Assembly (NCBI GenBank): GCA_035063765.1
Contig: JAPSFT010000007.1
Coordinates: forward strand, 62,001-126,000
Source of the DNA: Deltaproteobacteria bacterium
GTDB lineage: Bacteria; Myxococcota_A; UBA9160; PR03
Direction of reading: 5' to 3'
DNA length: 64,000 nucleotides
Under the pieces are notes generated by a model. That model was not told where the DNA came from. It ran no database searches and saw nothing but the letters and a program-made list of their open reading frames with translations. The translations under genes were made by a program, and so were the position numbers. This document shows positions 24,796 to 33,964 of the stretch, piece after piece; positions within the stretch are counted from its first letter, which is position 1; every line of letters starts with the position of its first letter.

Positions 24796-25613
24796 GGCGC
24801 TGCGGCTCCGTCGCCCCCACGCGCGTCTGCTGCAGCCTGCGCTCCGGCCGTGGCGCGCGCGTCGGCGAGTAGCCGCTCGGCAAGCGCGGTCAGGTGCCGA
24901 GCCGCGCGGCTGCGCGGGAACAGCTCGACCACCGCGCGCTGGCGCGCCACCGCCTCGGCGACCCGCGGGTCGTGCGGTAGCCAGCCGAACCAGCCGAGCT
25001 CGAGATCGAGAAAGCGCGCCGCCAGGCGCGCGAGCCGCTCGTGCACGGCGCGCGCCTCGCACTCGCCGCTGGCCTCGTTCACGAGCAGCGCCGCCGGCGC
25101 CGGCCCGGCCTCACGCGTGAGCACCTTCAGGGTCGCATAGGCATCGGCGAGGCTGGTCGGCTCGGGCGTCGCCACCAGCAGCCGCCGTGCGCAAGCACCC
25201 GCGAGCGCGACGACGGCGGGACCGACCCCGCTCGCGGCGTCGATCAGCGCGAGGTCGTAGCCTCTGGCGAGCCGGCCGAGCGCGGCGGCGAGCGGCGCGA
25301 GTGCGCGGGCCGGCAGCGCCGCGAGGTCGGCCCGGCCGGCGGCAGCGGGCAGCACCGCCACACCCGACGGGCCCGCAGCCAGCGCGGCGTCCAGCGGACA
25401 GCGCCCCGCGGCGACGTCGGCGAGCGTGGGCCCCGGTACCATGCCGAGCAGGACGTCGACCTTGGCCAGCCCGAGATCGCCGTCCACCAGCAGCGCGCGC
25501 GCGCCGCGGCGTGCCGCCGCGATCGCGAGGTTCGCGGCCAGGTTGGTCTTGCCGACCCCGCCCTTGCCGCTCACCACGGACACCAGCGGCGCCGCCCCGC
25601 ACAGCGGAGTCAC
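24792..25613 (-). CDS. flhG: FlhG/FleN, MinD-like ATPase for flagellar number
   Basis: This 273-residue ParA/MinD-family ATPase has the deviant Walker A SGKGGVGKTNLAANLAI near residues 15-30, followed by LLVDGDLGLAKVDVLLG and LALIDAASGVG. FlhG limits the number of polar flagella by acting on FlhF and often on the sigma-54 activator FleQ. The start region lacks the DQA-x-x-L activator helix of some FlhG proteins. GTG overlaps the flhF stop by four bases. Confidence 0.92.
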   Translation of the reverse strand: MTPLCGAAPLVSVVSGKGGVGKTNLAANLAIAAARRGARALLVDGDLGLAKVDVLLGMVPGPTLADVAAGRCPLDAALAAGPSGVAVLPAAAGRADLAALPARALAPLAAALGRLARGYDLALIDAASGVGPAVVALAGACARRLLVATPEPTSLADAYATLKVLTREAGPAPAALLVNEASGECEARAVHERLARLAARFLDLELGWFGWLPHDPRVAEAVARQRAVVELFPRSRAARHLTALAERLLADARATAGAQAAADARGGDGAAAP

Positions 25614-26764
25614 GCCGCGGCTCCCAGCAACTGCTGCGCGAGCGCTTGCGGTTCCGGCAGCGCCAGGTCTTCGGGAACGCGACGGCCGGTGCCGAGCCAG
25701 GCGAGCGGTGGCGTTCGCTCGTCGAGCAGCAGGCTCGCAAGCTCACCCAGTCGGTCACTGTCGTCGAGCCGGGTCACGACGAGCGCGTCGGGCCCGAGCG
25801 GTGCGAAGCGACGCAGCTCCTCGTGCATCGCGTCCAGGCGCGTGGTCGCCGACACCACGAGATGGACACGGCCCCGCGGGCCGAGCGCTCTTCGCAGCCG
25901 GACCAGCTCGCTAAGAGCGGCGCCGTCGCTCCGGCCGTTGCCCGCGGTGTCGACGAGCACGCGACGCCCAGCGCCGCGAGTGAGCTCGCCGAGCAGCCGC
26001 TCCGGCGAGGGTGCGGTCGCGAAGGGGATGCCGTGCTCGCGCGCGAGGCGTCGCAGCACCTCGCAGCCGCCGGCGCGATGCACGTCGGTGGAGCACAGCG
26101 CGAGGCGATCGCGGCCGGCGCTGCGGCCGGCGAGCTTCGCCACCGTCGTGGTCTTGCCGACACCAGCAGCGCCGACGAAGAGCGACACCACCGCCGGGTC
26201 GTCCTCGCGTGGCACGAGAAGCCGCGCATCGAGCCGCCCCGCGAGCACGGCAGGCAACGCGGCGCGCGGATCGCCCCCGCCGGCGGCCGCTGCCTCTTCG
26301 GCCAGCGCGCGCGCCTGGCGCGGCGCGAAGCCGCCCGCCACCAGGCGGCGGGCCAACGGGTCGCGCACGCGTTCGCCCCGCGCCGCCAGTTCCTCCACGG
26401 CCTGGCGCAGCTCGGCGATCTCGGCAGCGAACCCGCCCGGGAGCGCACGGGACTGCTGCGCCTCGAGGTCGCGGCGCAGCGCGCGCAGCTCGGCCTCGAG
26501 CGGGTCGAGCAGCGCCTGGGTCAGCACGAGCGGCTGCCAGGAGGGATGCGCCTCCACCGGTGCAGGCGCCGGCGCGGACGGCCGCCGGTGCTCGCGATCG
26601 ACCGCCGCAACCAGCTCGACCATCGGCCGCCCGAGCCAGCCGAACAAGCCGGCGTCGCGGCGCACGCGCCGGGTCGAGAGCACCAGGGCGTCCGGGCCGA
26701 GCTCCTCCTTGACCTGCGCGACCGCCTCCTCGAGCGTCGCCGCGACGAAGCGCTTAATGTGCAT
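25610..26764 (-). CDS. flhF: FlhF, SRP-type GTPase for flagellar placement
   Basis: This 384-residue protein begins MHIKRFVAATLEEAVAQVKEELGPDALVLSTRRV, the FlhF B-domain start. The NG domain has VGAAGVGKTTTVAKLAG near residue 200, then LALCSTDVHRAGG and VLVDTAGNGRSDG, the G-box set of SRP GTPases. It marks the pole for flagellar assembly. The ATG overlaps the flhA stop by 11 bases. The order flhA-flhF-flhG is the standard polar-flagellum module. Confidence 0.95.
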   Translation of the reverse strand: MHIKRFVAATLEEAVAQVKEELGPDALVLSTRRVRRDAGLFGWLGRPMVELVAAVDREHRRPSAPAPAPVEAHPSWQPLVLTQALLDPLEAELRALRRDLEAQQSRALPGGFAAEIAELRQAVEELAARGERVRDPLARRLVAGGFAPRQARALAEEAAAAGGGDPRAALPAVLAGRLDARLLVPREDDPAVVSLFVGAAGVGKTTTVAKLAGRSAGRDRLALCSTDVHRAGGCEVLRRLAREHGIPFATAPSPERLLGELTRGAGRRVLVDTAGNGRSDGAALSELVRLRRALGPRGRVHLVVSATTRLDAMHEELRRFAPLGPDALVVTRLDDSDRLGELASLLLDERTPPLAWLGTGRRVPEDLALPEPQALAQQLLGAAA

Positions 26765-28814
26765 CGCTGAGCTCCACCACACCCTCGCCCGCCACCCGCA
26801 GCTCCGGAGGCAGCTCGTTGTGCGAGAGCACGGCGGTCCGGGCATCGAGCCGCGCGACGAGCTGGCGCAGCGGACCGCGCAGCGCCGGTGCGGCCAACAG
26901 CACGAGCGGCCGCTCGCGCCCACCCGCGCGGGTAAGCGCTGCCTCGAGGCCGCGCACCAGGCGCTCGAGCGTGGGCGCGTCGAGGGAGAAGAACGCACCC
27001 TGGTCGGTGCGTTGTACCGCACCACGCAGCCGCTCGTCGAGCCCGGGCTCGAGCGTCCAGACGCGAAGCACGCCGTCGCCGTCGAGGTGAGGCCGCGCGA
27101 TCGTCCGCGCCAGTCGCTGGCGCACCAGCTCCGTCAACTGGTCCACGTCCTGCACCCGCGGCACGTGCTCGGCGAGCGTCTCGAGGATCGTCTCGAGATC
27201 GCGGATCGAGACCCGTTCGGCAAGCAACTGGCGCAGCGTGCGGTGCAGCGTCGAGAGCGGGACGATCGCCGGCACGATCTCGTCGACGAGCTTCGGCGCC
27301 TGCTCGGCGAGCCGGTCGAGCAGCTCACGCACGTGACGGCGCGTCAGCAGCTCGGCCGCCTGGCCGCGGATCACCTCCGCGAGATGGGTCGCGAGCGCGG
27401 TTGCCGGGTCGACGACCGCCCAGCCCGCGGCAGCGGCACGCTCACGATCGCGCGCGCGCACCCAGCGCGCCGGCAGCCCGAAGGCGGGATCCCGGGTGGG
27501 ATCGCCGGGCACCGGAGGCGCATCGGGGCCGGGTTGGAGCGCGAGCCAGCGGCCGGCCGGGAGCTGGCCTGCCGCGACCGGATTGCCCCGCAACAGGACC
27601 GAGTAGTGATCGGCGCCGAGCTGGACGTTGTCGCGGACGTGCACGAGCGGCACGACGAAGCCGAGCTCGCCGGCGAGCTGGCGCCGCAAGGCCTTGATGC
27701 GGCCGAGGAGCTCGCCGCCGCGCGCGGGATCCGCGAGCGGCACGAGCTGGTAGCCGAGCTCGAGCTCGAGCTCGTCGACACCGAGTGCAGCACGCACCTG
27801 TGCCTCGGGATCGATCGCAGCCGCGGCCGGCGACGGCGGCGGAGCCGACTCCGGTGCTCCACCCAGGCGATCGCGCATGCGCCAGGCGAGCGCCCCCGCA
27901 CCGACCGCCAGCGTGGCGAAGGGCAGGAACGGGAGCCCCGGCACGAGCGCCAGCGTCCCCAGCATGCCGGCGGCAAGGGCGAGCGGGCGCGGCTGGAGCA
28001 CGAGCTGGTCGCGCAGCTCCTCGGCAAGCGGGGCGCCACCGGCGGCGCGGCTCACCACGACCCCCGCCGCTGTCGACACCACGAGCGCCGGAATCTGACT
28101 CACCAGCCCGTCGCCGACGGTCAGGATCGTGTAGGTAGTGGCCGCCTCGACGAGCGGCATGCCCTCCTGGAACACGCCGATCGCGAGCCCACCCACCACG
28201 TTGACGACCAGGATCACGAGCCCAGCGATCGCGTCACCACGCACGAACTTGCTGGCACCGTCCATCGCGCCGTAGAAGTCCGTCTCGCGCTGCAGCTCGA
28301 CGCGGCGGCGGCGGGCGGTCTGGTCGTCGATCACGCCGTGGTTGAGATCTGCGTCGACGGCCATCTGCTTGCCCGGTAGCGCGTCGAGCGTGAAGCGAGC
28401 GGCCACCTCGGCGATCCGGCCGGCGCCCTTCGTGATCACGACGAAGTTGATGACCAGGAAGATCGCGAAGAGCGCGAACCCGACCAGGAAGCTGCCGCCC
28501 ACCGCGAAGGCGCCGAAGGCCTGGATCAGGTGTCCGGCAGCCTCGGGCCCCTCCGCCCCGTGCAGCAGGATGAGCCGCGTGCTCGCCACGTTCAGCCCGA
28601 GACGAAGCAGTGTCACGATCAGAAGCAGGGAGGGAAACACCGAGAAGTCGAGTGGACGATCGGTATAGAGCGCGACCAACAGCACCAGGAGCGACACCGT
28701 GAACGAGACCGACAGCAGCAGGTCGAGTAGCGCTGGCGGCAGCGGCACCGCCATCATGGCCAGGATCCAGAAGAACGCCGCTGCCAGCAGCGTGTCGGCG
28801 CCCATCCACCTCAC
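26754..28814 (-). CDS. flhA: FlhA, export gate component
   Basis: This 686-residue membrane protein has about eight N-terminal transmembrane helices. The FHIPEP-family signature covers RFTLDALPGKQMAVDADLNHGVIDD and FYGAMDGASKFVRGDAIAG. A large cytoplasmic domain follows that docks chaperone-substrate complexes. GTG at 28814 overlaps the flhB stop by four bases; ATG at 28805 after GAGGTGG is an alternative start. It is central to type III export. Confidence 0.97.
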   Translation of the reverse strand: MRWMGADTLLAAAFFWILAMMAVPLPPALLDLLLSVSFTVSLLVLLVALYTDRPLDFSVFPSLLLIVTLLRLGLNVASTRLILLHGAEGPEAAGHLIQAFGAFAVGGSFLVGFALFAIFLVINFVVITKGAGRIAEVAARFTLDALPGKQMAVDADLNHGVIDDQTARRRRVELQRETDFYGAMDGASKFVRGDAIAGLVILVVNVVGGLAIGVFQEGMPLVEAATTYTILTVGDGLVSQIPALVVSTAAGVVVSRAAGGAPLAEELRDQLVLQPRPLALAAGMLGTLALVPGLPFLPFATLAVGAGALAWRMRDRLGGAPESAPPPSPAAAAIDPEAQVRAALGVDELELELGYQLVPLADPARGGELLGRIKALRRQLAGELGFVVPLVHVRDNVQLGADHYSVLLRGNPVAAGQLPAGRWLALQPGPDAPPVPGDPTRDPAFGLPARWVRARDRERAAAAGWAVVDPATALATHLAEVIRGQAAELLTRRHVRELLDRLAEQAPKLVDEIVPAIVPLSTLHRTLRQLLAERVSIRDLETILETLAEHVPRVQDVDQLTELVRQRLARTIARPHLDGDGVLRVWTLEPGLDERLRGAVQRTDQGAFFSLDAPTLERLVRGLEAALTRAGGRERPLVLLAAPALRGPLRQLVARLDARTAVLSHNELPPELRVAGEGVVELSDAH

Positions 28815-29917
28815 GGTGCGCTCCTCGCTCCGGACGCGACGCCCCAGCTCGCTGCGCGAGTACGGTCGAGCCGGTACACGTAGGCCAGCACTTCGGCGAT
28901 CGCCTCGTAGAGCGCCACCGGGATCTCGGCCCCGGCCTTCACACTGCGGTAGATCAGGCGTGCGAGCGGCGGATCCTCGACGATCGGGATCTCGTGCGCG
29001 CGGGCGATCTCGAGGATGCGCAGCGCCAGCCGGCCGCGGCCCTTGGCCAGAACGGTAGGCGCAGCCATTCGAGCCCGATCGTAGGCGAGTGCCACCGCAA
29101 AGTGTGTCGGATTGCGCACCACGACGTCGGCGCGACCCACCTCGGCCAGCAGGCGCTGGCGGGTGAGCTCGCGCGCCGCCTGGCGCATGCGCGCGCGCAT
29201 ATGGGGATTGCCCTCGCGCTGGAGCGCCTCCTCGCGCACCTCCTGGCGCGTCATGCGCAGCCGGTGCCGATGGCGATGGCGCGTCCAGGCGACGTCGAGC
29301 ACCGCGATCACGGCGAGTACCGCCAGCACCGGGAGCGCGAGCGCCCAGGCGAGGCGGTGCAGGGTGGCGGCCGCGGCAGAGGGCTCGGCGCCCGCCAGCG
29401 CTAGCACCTCGTCGAGGCGGGGGAGAAGCACAGTGCGCGCCACCGCGAGCAGCACGGCCAGCTTGACGAGCGCCTTGACCAGGTCGACGAGCCGCTCGAC
29501 CGACACCAGCCGCTGGAGCCCCGTCACGGGGTTCATCCGGTCCCAGCGCAGGGAGAGAGCCTCGCTCGCGAAGAGCGGCCCCACCTGGACCAACGCGCCG
29601 AGCGCAGCCACCACGAGCAGGGCAGCGAGCAGCGGGGCCAGCAGGCGGCCGGTGGCGAGACCGTACGCCAGCGTGAGCGCGTGGAAGTCCCCCAGCGTTC
29701 CGGGGTGGACGAGCTGTCCGCTCCAGGCGCTGCGCGCGTGGGCCGCGATCCCCTCGACGAGGGCCGCGCCGGGCGTCCCGAGCAGCAACACCAGCGCCGT
29801 CGCCAGCCCGAAGAGCGCGCCGACGTCGCGGCTGGACGGCACCTGCCCGCGGCGGCGTGCGTCCTCGAGACGCCTGGGCGTCGCCGGCTCGGTCCGCTCG
29901 GCGCCGGGCTCCGCCAC
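28811..29917 (-). CDS. flhB: FlhB, export switch protein
   Basis: This 368-residue protein starts AEPGAERTEPATPRRLEDARRRGQVPSSRDV, standard for FlhB. It has four transmembrane helices and the autocleavage site VVVRNPTHFAVAL (N-P-T-H) in the C-terminal domain. It switches export from rod/hook to filament substrates. The GTG shares one base with the fliR stop (TAGTG). A basic stretch RHRHRHRLRMTRQEVREE lies just after the last helix. Confidence 0.97.
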   Translation of the reverse strand: MAEPGAERTEPATPRRLEDARRRGQVPSSRDVGALFGLATALVLLLGTPGAALVEGIAAHARSAWSGQLVHPGTLGDFHALTLAYGLATGRLLAPLLAALLVVAALGALVQVGPLFASEALSLRWDRMNPVTGLQRLVSVERLVDLVKALVKLAVLLAVARTVLLPRLDEVLALAGAEPSAAAATLHRLAWALALPVLAVLAVIAVLDVAWTRHRHRHRLRMTRQEVREEALQREGNPHMRARMRQAARELTRQRLLAEVGRADVVVRNPTHFAVALAYDRARMAAPTVLAKGRGRLALRILEIARAHEIPIVEDPPLARLIYRSVKAGAEIPVALYEAIAEVLAYVYRLDRTRAASWGVASGARSAP

Positions 29918-30684
29918 TAGCTGGCCCCCACCAGCGCGGCGCTACGCCCGCTCCAGCCGGCCAGCAACCCGGCGAGAGCGTCGACGAGCGTCGTCGCGCC
30001 GAGCGCCAGCAGCGCCAGCAGCAGGAGCACGTGCGCCGGTAGCTGGAGCGCCATCAGGTTCACCTCCGGCAGCGCACGGCCGACGAAGCCGAGCACGAGG
30101 TTGGCGAGCAGCATCGCCACGGTGACCGGCGCGGCGAGCTGGACCGCGATGCGGAACAGCTCGGCGCCGAGCGTCGCCAGCGCCAGGAACGAGGTCTGCC
30201 CGGGTGCACCGCCGCCGATCGGCAGCGATGCAAAGGAGCCCACCAGCGCGCGGAGGAGCGACTCCGGCCCACCGATCGCGAGCCACACCAGCGTCGCCAC
30301 CGCCTCGAGCACGGCAGAGAACGCCAGCGTCGAGGCCGCGCTCGCGGGATCCAGGACCGAGGCGGCGCCGAGCCCGCCCTGCACCGAGGCGAAGCCGCCG
30401 ACCAGGCCGATCGCATCGAACACGAGCCGTGCGCCGAAGCCGAGCACGGCCCCGATCGCGAGTTCCCCCCCGGCGAGCGCTGCGAGCCACAGGGCCGAGG
30501 GGTCCGGCGGTGCGGCGGACGGCGGCAGCACCGGCGCGAGTGCGGTCGCGACCGCCACGGCCAGCCCGGCGCGCACCCGCAGCGGCACGGCGGGATGGCC
30601 GAGCACCGGCGCCGTCGCACAGAGCGCCACGACCCGTGCGCAGGCGGCCAGCCAGACGATCAGCAGCTCCGGCCCGGGCACCAC
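29917..30684 (-). CDS. fliR: FliR, export gate component
   Basis: This ~255-residue membrane protein has five to six hydrophobic helices. The FliR features are LLIVWLAACARVVALCATAPVLGHPAVPLRVRAGLA near the start and QLAAPVTVAMLLANLVLGFVGRALPEVNLMALQLP near the end. It completes the FliPQR gate in the inner membrane. The GTG at 30684 lies two bases after the fliQ stop; the next codon is also GTG. The gene reads straight into flhB. Confidence 0.93.
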   Translation of the reverse strand: MVPGPELLIVWLAACARVVALCATAPVLGHPAVPLRVRAGLAVAVATALAPVLPPSAAPPDPSALWLAALAGGELAIGAVLGFGARLVFDAIGLVGGFASVQGGLGAASVLDPASAASTLAFSAVLEAVATLVWLAIGGPESLLRALVGSFASLPIGGGAPGQTSFLALATLGAELFRIAVQLAAPVTVAMLLANLVLGFVGRALPEVNLMALQLPAHVLLLLALLALGATTLVDALAGLLAGWSGRSAALVGAS

Positions 30685-30686
30685 GG

Positions 30687-30956
30687 CTAGAGGCCTCCTC
30701 GCGCCGCGATCTCGAAGGCGCGGGCCGCGAACTCCGCGATGGTGCCCATGATCCATGGGAAGAGCAGCGAGAAGAGCACCAGCGCCGCCACGATCTTCGG
30801 CACGAAGGTGAGCGTCTGGTCGTTGATCTGGGTCGCGGTCTGGAGCACCGAGAGCAGGAGGCCCACCGCGAGCACGCCGAGCAGGACCGGCGCCGTCACC
30901 AGCAGGCTGGTGCGGATCGTCTCCTGGAGCAGCGCCGTGGCGACTTCGAGCGTCAT
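30687..30956 (-). CDS. fliQ: FliQ, export gate component
   Basis: This 89-residue protein has two transmembrane helices, with VLLGVLAVGLLLSVLQTATQINDQTLTFVPKIVAALVLF as the conserved FliQ core. The ATG overlaps the stop of the fliO-fliP fusion by four bases. It forms the outer part of the export gate with FliP and FliR. Confidence 0.96.
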   Translation of the reverse strand: MTLEVATALLQETIRTSLLVTAPVLLGVLAVGLLLSVLQTATQINDQTLTFVPKIVAALVLFSLLFPWIMGTIAEFAARAFEIAARGGL

Positions 30957-32110
30957 CCGCCGAGTCCGCCACCAAACCCGCGCACCAGCGATCCGACGAT
31001 CAGGTTCCAGCCGTCGACGAGCACGAACAGCATCAGCTTGAACGGGAGGGAGACGATCATTGGTGGCAGAACGATCATCTGCATCGAGATCAGCAGCGAC
31101 GCGATCACCAGGTCGATGACCAGGAACGGCAGGAAGATCGAGAATCCGATCTCGAAGGCGGTGCGCAGCTCGCTGATCAGGTAGGCTGGCAGCAACGTGA
31201 AGAGCGGAACCACCTCCGGCGTCTCGGGAGCGGGCGCGCCGGCGATCTCGACGAAGAGCGCCAGGTCCTTCTCACGGGTGTGCTCGAGCAGGAATCCGCG
31301 CAAGAGGTCACCCGTGCGGGTGGCAGCCTCCTCGGGCAGGATCGCGCGCGCTACGTAGGGGTCGAGGGCCTGCGACTTGATGCGGGTGCCGAGCGGCGCC
31401 ATCACGAAGCAGGTGATCGCGAGCGCGAGCCCGATCAGCACCTGGTTCGGCGGGAGTTGCTGCACGCCGAGCGCCTGGCGCAGCAGTGCCAGCACGATCA
31501 CGACGCGGGTGAAGCAGGTCGCCATCAGCAGCACCGAGGGCGCGACCGAGAGCAGCGTGAGCAGCGCGACGATCTCGAGCGTACCGGAGATGCGCTCCGG
31601 CGCCGCGGCCGCGCCGAGGTCCACGGCGAGCCCCGGGCCGGCCACCGCAGCGGCGGGATCGACGGCCGCGAGTGCCGGCAGAGCGGCCAGCACCACGAGC
31701 ACAGCGCCGCCGGCTGCGAGCACGCGCGCAATGCGGCGGCGCAGCCCGGCCTGGGTCTGGGGTGCTGCGCTGGAGGCGTGCTCCGCGTCGCCGGCTGCCG
31801 CGGCCGCGAAGATCGTCCCTGCGTCGGGCCCGCCCGCCCGCGTGGACGCGGGCCCGCTCGCGGGCGCCGTCGCCCGCACCGGGAGCCGGCGCAGCAGGCG
31901 CACGGCGGAGTCCGTGGCGCCGAGCAGCAGCCGTTCGCCGTCGACCTCGACCACGTGTAGGCGCTGGCGCGGCCCGAGCGCGCAGCTCGCCTCGATGCGT
32001 AGCCGCACGCCGCCCCCTCCGAGGCGCCGGGCGAGCCCCGGGCGCAGCGCGAGGCGCAGGAGCGCCAGCACCGCCAGCACGACGCCGAGCGCGAAGACCG
32101 GTTGCAGCAC
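30953..32110 (-). CDS. fliP: FliO-FliP fusion protein of the export gate
   Basis: One 385-residue frame carries a FliO-like part (residues 1-80: one membrane helix VFALGVVLAVLALLRLAL, then a small beta domain with RQRLHVVEVDGERLLLG), a linker (81-120), a FliP signal-like hydrophobic segment (ARVLAAGGAVLVVLAALPALAAV, 128-150) and full FliP (170-385, with LLMATCFTRVVIVLALLRQALG and LPFLVIDLVIASLLISMQM). FliO normally helps assemble FliP. AGGAGG stands before GTG at 32110. No ATG, GTG or TTG well placed for a separate FliP was seen. Confidence 0.9.
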   Translation of the reverse strand: MLQPVFALGVVLAVLALLRLALRPGLARRLGGGGVRLRIEASCALGPRQRLHVVEVDGERLLLGATDSAVRLLRRLPVRATAPASGPASTRAGGPDAGTIFAAAAAGDAEHASSAAPQTQAGLRRRIARVLAAGGAVLVVLAALPALAAVDPAAAVAGPGLAVDLGAAAAPERISGTLEIVALLTLLSVAPSVLLMATCFTRVVIVLALLRQALGVQQLPPNQVLIGLALAITCFVMAPLGTRIKSQALDPYVARAILPEEAATRTGDLLRGFLLEHTREKDLALFVEIAGAPAPETPEVVPLFTLLPAYLISELRTAFEIGFSIFLPFLVIDLVIASLLISMQMIVLPPMIVSLPFKLMLFVLVDGWNLIVGSLVRGFGGGLGG

Positions 32111-32127
32111 CGTCGCCTCCTCGCCCG

Positions 32128-32469
32128 TCAGGGCGCGCCCTCGCGGCCGCCGCGCCGCGCGGCGCCGACTACCTCGGTGAGCGTCACCGCGAGCCGGTCG
32201 TCCACCATGGACAGCTCGCCGCGCGCCACCAGCCGGCCGTTCACGAGCACGTCGGCGGGCTCGCCACTTGCGCGGTCGAGCTCGACGATCGAGCCCTTCT
32301 CGAGCTCCAGAACCTCGCGCACGAGCAGGCGGGCCCTGCCCACCTCGACGGTGAGCTGGAGCGGTACGTCGGCGACGAAGTCGAGCGACGCCGGCGCCTC
32401 CGTCGGCGTGGCAGCAGCACGTCCCGCGCTGCCGGCCTTCTTCCCCTCACCGCGCTGCGACGCTTCCAT
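32128..32469 (-). CDS. fliN: FliN, motor switch protein
   Basis: This 113-residue protein holds the SpoA domain with VPLQLTVEVGRARLLVREVLELEKGSIVELDRASGEPADVLVNGRLVARGEL, the FliN core. The first ~30 residues are a variable linker. It forms the lower C ring and the docking site for export ATPase complexes. It starts 23 bases inside the end of fliM. Confidence 0.95.
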   Translation of the reverse strand: MEASQRGEGKKAGSAGRAAATPTEAPASLDFVADVPLQLTVEVGRARLLVREVLELEKGSIVELDRASGEPADVLVNGRLVARGELSMVDDRLAVTLTEVVGAARRGGREGAP

Positions 32470-33424
32470 CCGCTGCTTCCTCCCCGGCGTCGAGCCGGTC
32501 GATGATCTGCACGGCCAGCCGCCCGTCCATCGCCCCTCGCATTCCGCGGAAGCGGGGCACGCCCTCGACGGCAACGACGACGCCGCCGTCGCGCCGCGCC
32601 GCCACCGGCAGCACGTCACCGACGCGCAACGCCGCGAGCTGGGCCACCGTGACCTGCGCGGTACCAGCGGCGACCGCCACCCACAGCGGCGCGTCGAGCA
32701 GGCTGCGTGTCAGCGCGCCGCTCGTCTCCCGGCCGGCCTCGCGGCGCGCGCCGGCGGCCGGGGTGTCGCCGAGCACACCGCGCGGCAACGCCAGGCGCAA
32801 GCGCCCGATCTCCTCGAAGCCGGCCAGCTCGAAGCTGGCGAGGACGAGGCGCGGTGTGCGCGCGTCGCGGAGCGCTGCGACGCCCTCGAGGCCGCGGATC
32901 TCGGGCATACCGCCCAGGCCGGCGGCCGGCGCCAGCCGCTCCACCAGTTCGGCGCCGATCCGGCGCAGGAAGCGCAGCTCGATCTGGGTATAGGGCCGCT
33001 CGGGCGGCGATAGCGCGCCGGGCTCGCGCGCGCCGAACGCGAGCCGCATCCACGCGAACAGCAGCGGCCGGCTCAAGAGCAGGAAGCCCGGCTCGCCGCC
33101 CGGCGTCGCCGCGAAGACCAGCACGCGATCGCTCGGCAGCATGGCCGCCGCCAGGTCCGCGGGGCGCGCCTCGTCGAGCGCGAGCAGCGAGAGATCGATG
33201 CGGCGCTGAAAGCGGCTCGCCAGCGCGCGCGCCTGGTCGCGCGCGAAGCGCTCGAGGCCCCGGCGGAGTCCCGCCAGCCGGTCGGCGCGCCCGCCGGACT
33301 CGGGATCGAGGCCGGCGGGCCGGCGCAGGCGCTCGGCGTCGCGGCGCGCACCCGCGAGCTCGTCGACGATCGCCTCGATCTCGTCCGGCGAGAGCAGGCG
33401 CCAGGCGGCGTCGGGCTCGCTCAT
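32447..33424 (-). CDS. fliM: FliM, motor switch protein
   Basis: This 325-residue protein starts LLSPDEIEAIVDELAG, a short version of the CheY-P binding N-terminus. A CheC-like middle domain includes PYTQIELRFLRRIGAELVERLAPAAG, and the end is a SpoA domain (VTVAQLAALRVGDVLPV). It transmits the rotation-direction signal in the C ring. The ATG overlaps the fliL stop by four bases. No CheY gene is present in this window. Confidence 0.93.
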   Translation of the reverse strand: MSEPDAAWRLLSPDEIEAIVDELAGARRDAERLRRPAGLDPESGGRADRLAGLRRGLERFARDQARALASRFQRRIDLSLLALDEARPADLAAAMLPSDRVLVFAATPGGEPGFLLLSRPLLFAWMRLAFGAREPGALSPPERPYTQIELRFLRRIGAELVERLAPAAGLGGMPEIRGLEGVAALRDARTPRLVLASFELAGFEEIGRLRLALPRGVLGDTPAAGARREAGRETSGALTRSLLDAPLWVAVAAGTAQVTVAQLAALRVGDVLPVAARRDGGVVVAVEGVPRFRGMRGAMDGRLAVQIIDRLDAGEEAADGSVAAR

Positions 33425-33948
33425 TGGATCACGAACTCCGTGATCAACACCGCGCGGATGCGGTCGGGCCCGGCGATGTCGGCCAGGCGCTCGTGCAGCT
33501 CGTTCTTCAGCATCGCCTTCCCCTCGAACCCGTCGAGATCCTCGAGCCGCTTGCTCGAAAGCACCACGATTACCGCGTCGCGCAGCTGTGCGGTGCGCTC
33601 GGCGAGCTCCTTCCGGTCACCCGGGCTCGCCAACTCGATCTCGATCCGCGCCTTCAAGAAGCGCTCGAAGCCCTCACCAGCGACGTTCACGACGAAGGGA
33701 TCGAGGTTGAGGACGCGGTCCACGAGCGGGGCCGGGCCCAGCGAGGCGCCTTCGCCGCTCGCGGCCTCCTCGCCACCGCGGCCGGCATCGGCCGGCAGCC
33801 GCGCCGCGCCGCGCTGCGCCGCGAACCAGGCGCCGCCGGCACCGAGACCCAAGCAGACGACGCCGACGAGGATCGTCGACAGCAGCCGCCCGCGCCCTGC
33901 CGGTGTGGGCACCGGCGCCGCACTCACGGCTTCTTCCGTGCTCGACAT
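33421..33948 (-). CDS. fliL: FliL, basal-body-associated protein
   Basis: This 175-residue protein has one transmembrane helix (LLSTILVGVVCLGLGAGGAWFA) after a short cytoplasmic tail, then a periplasmic domain with RVLNLDPFVVNVAGEGFERFLKARIEIEL and the ending RIRAVLITEFVIQ. FliL associates with stators around the basal body. GGAGG precedes the ATG. It begins 16 bases after the sigma-54 activator gene and leads the fliL-fliM-fliN-fliOP-fliQ-fliR-flhB-flhA run. Confidence 0.94.
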   Translation of the reverse strand: MSSTEEAVSAAPVPTPAGRGRLLSTILVGVVCLGLGAGGAWFAAQRGAARLPADAGRGGEEAASGEGASLGPAPLVDRVLNLDPFVVNVAGEGFERFLKARIEIELASPGDRKELAERTAQLRDAVIVVLSSKRLEDLDGFEGKAMLKNELHERLADIAGPDRIRAVLITEFVIQ

Positions 33949-33964
33949 CGCGTCCTCCCCTCGC

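Noticed and set aside
31700-31760. Separate start for FliP inside the FliO-FliP frame
   Set aside because: No ATG or TTG with a ribosome-binding site stands before the FliP signal-like segment; the nearest GTG would cut into it. A fusion is the simpler reading.
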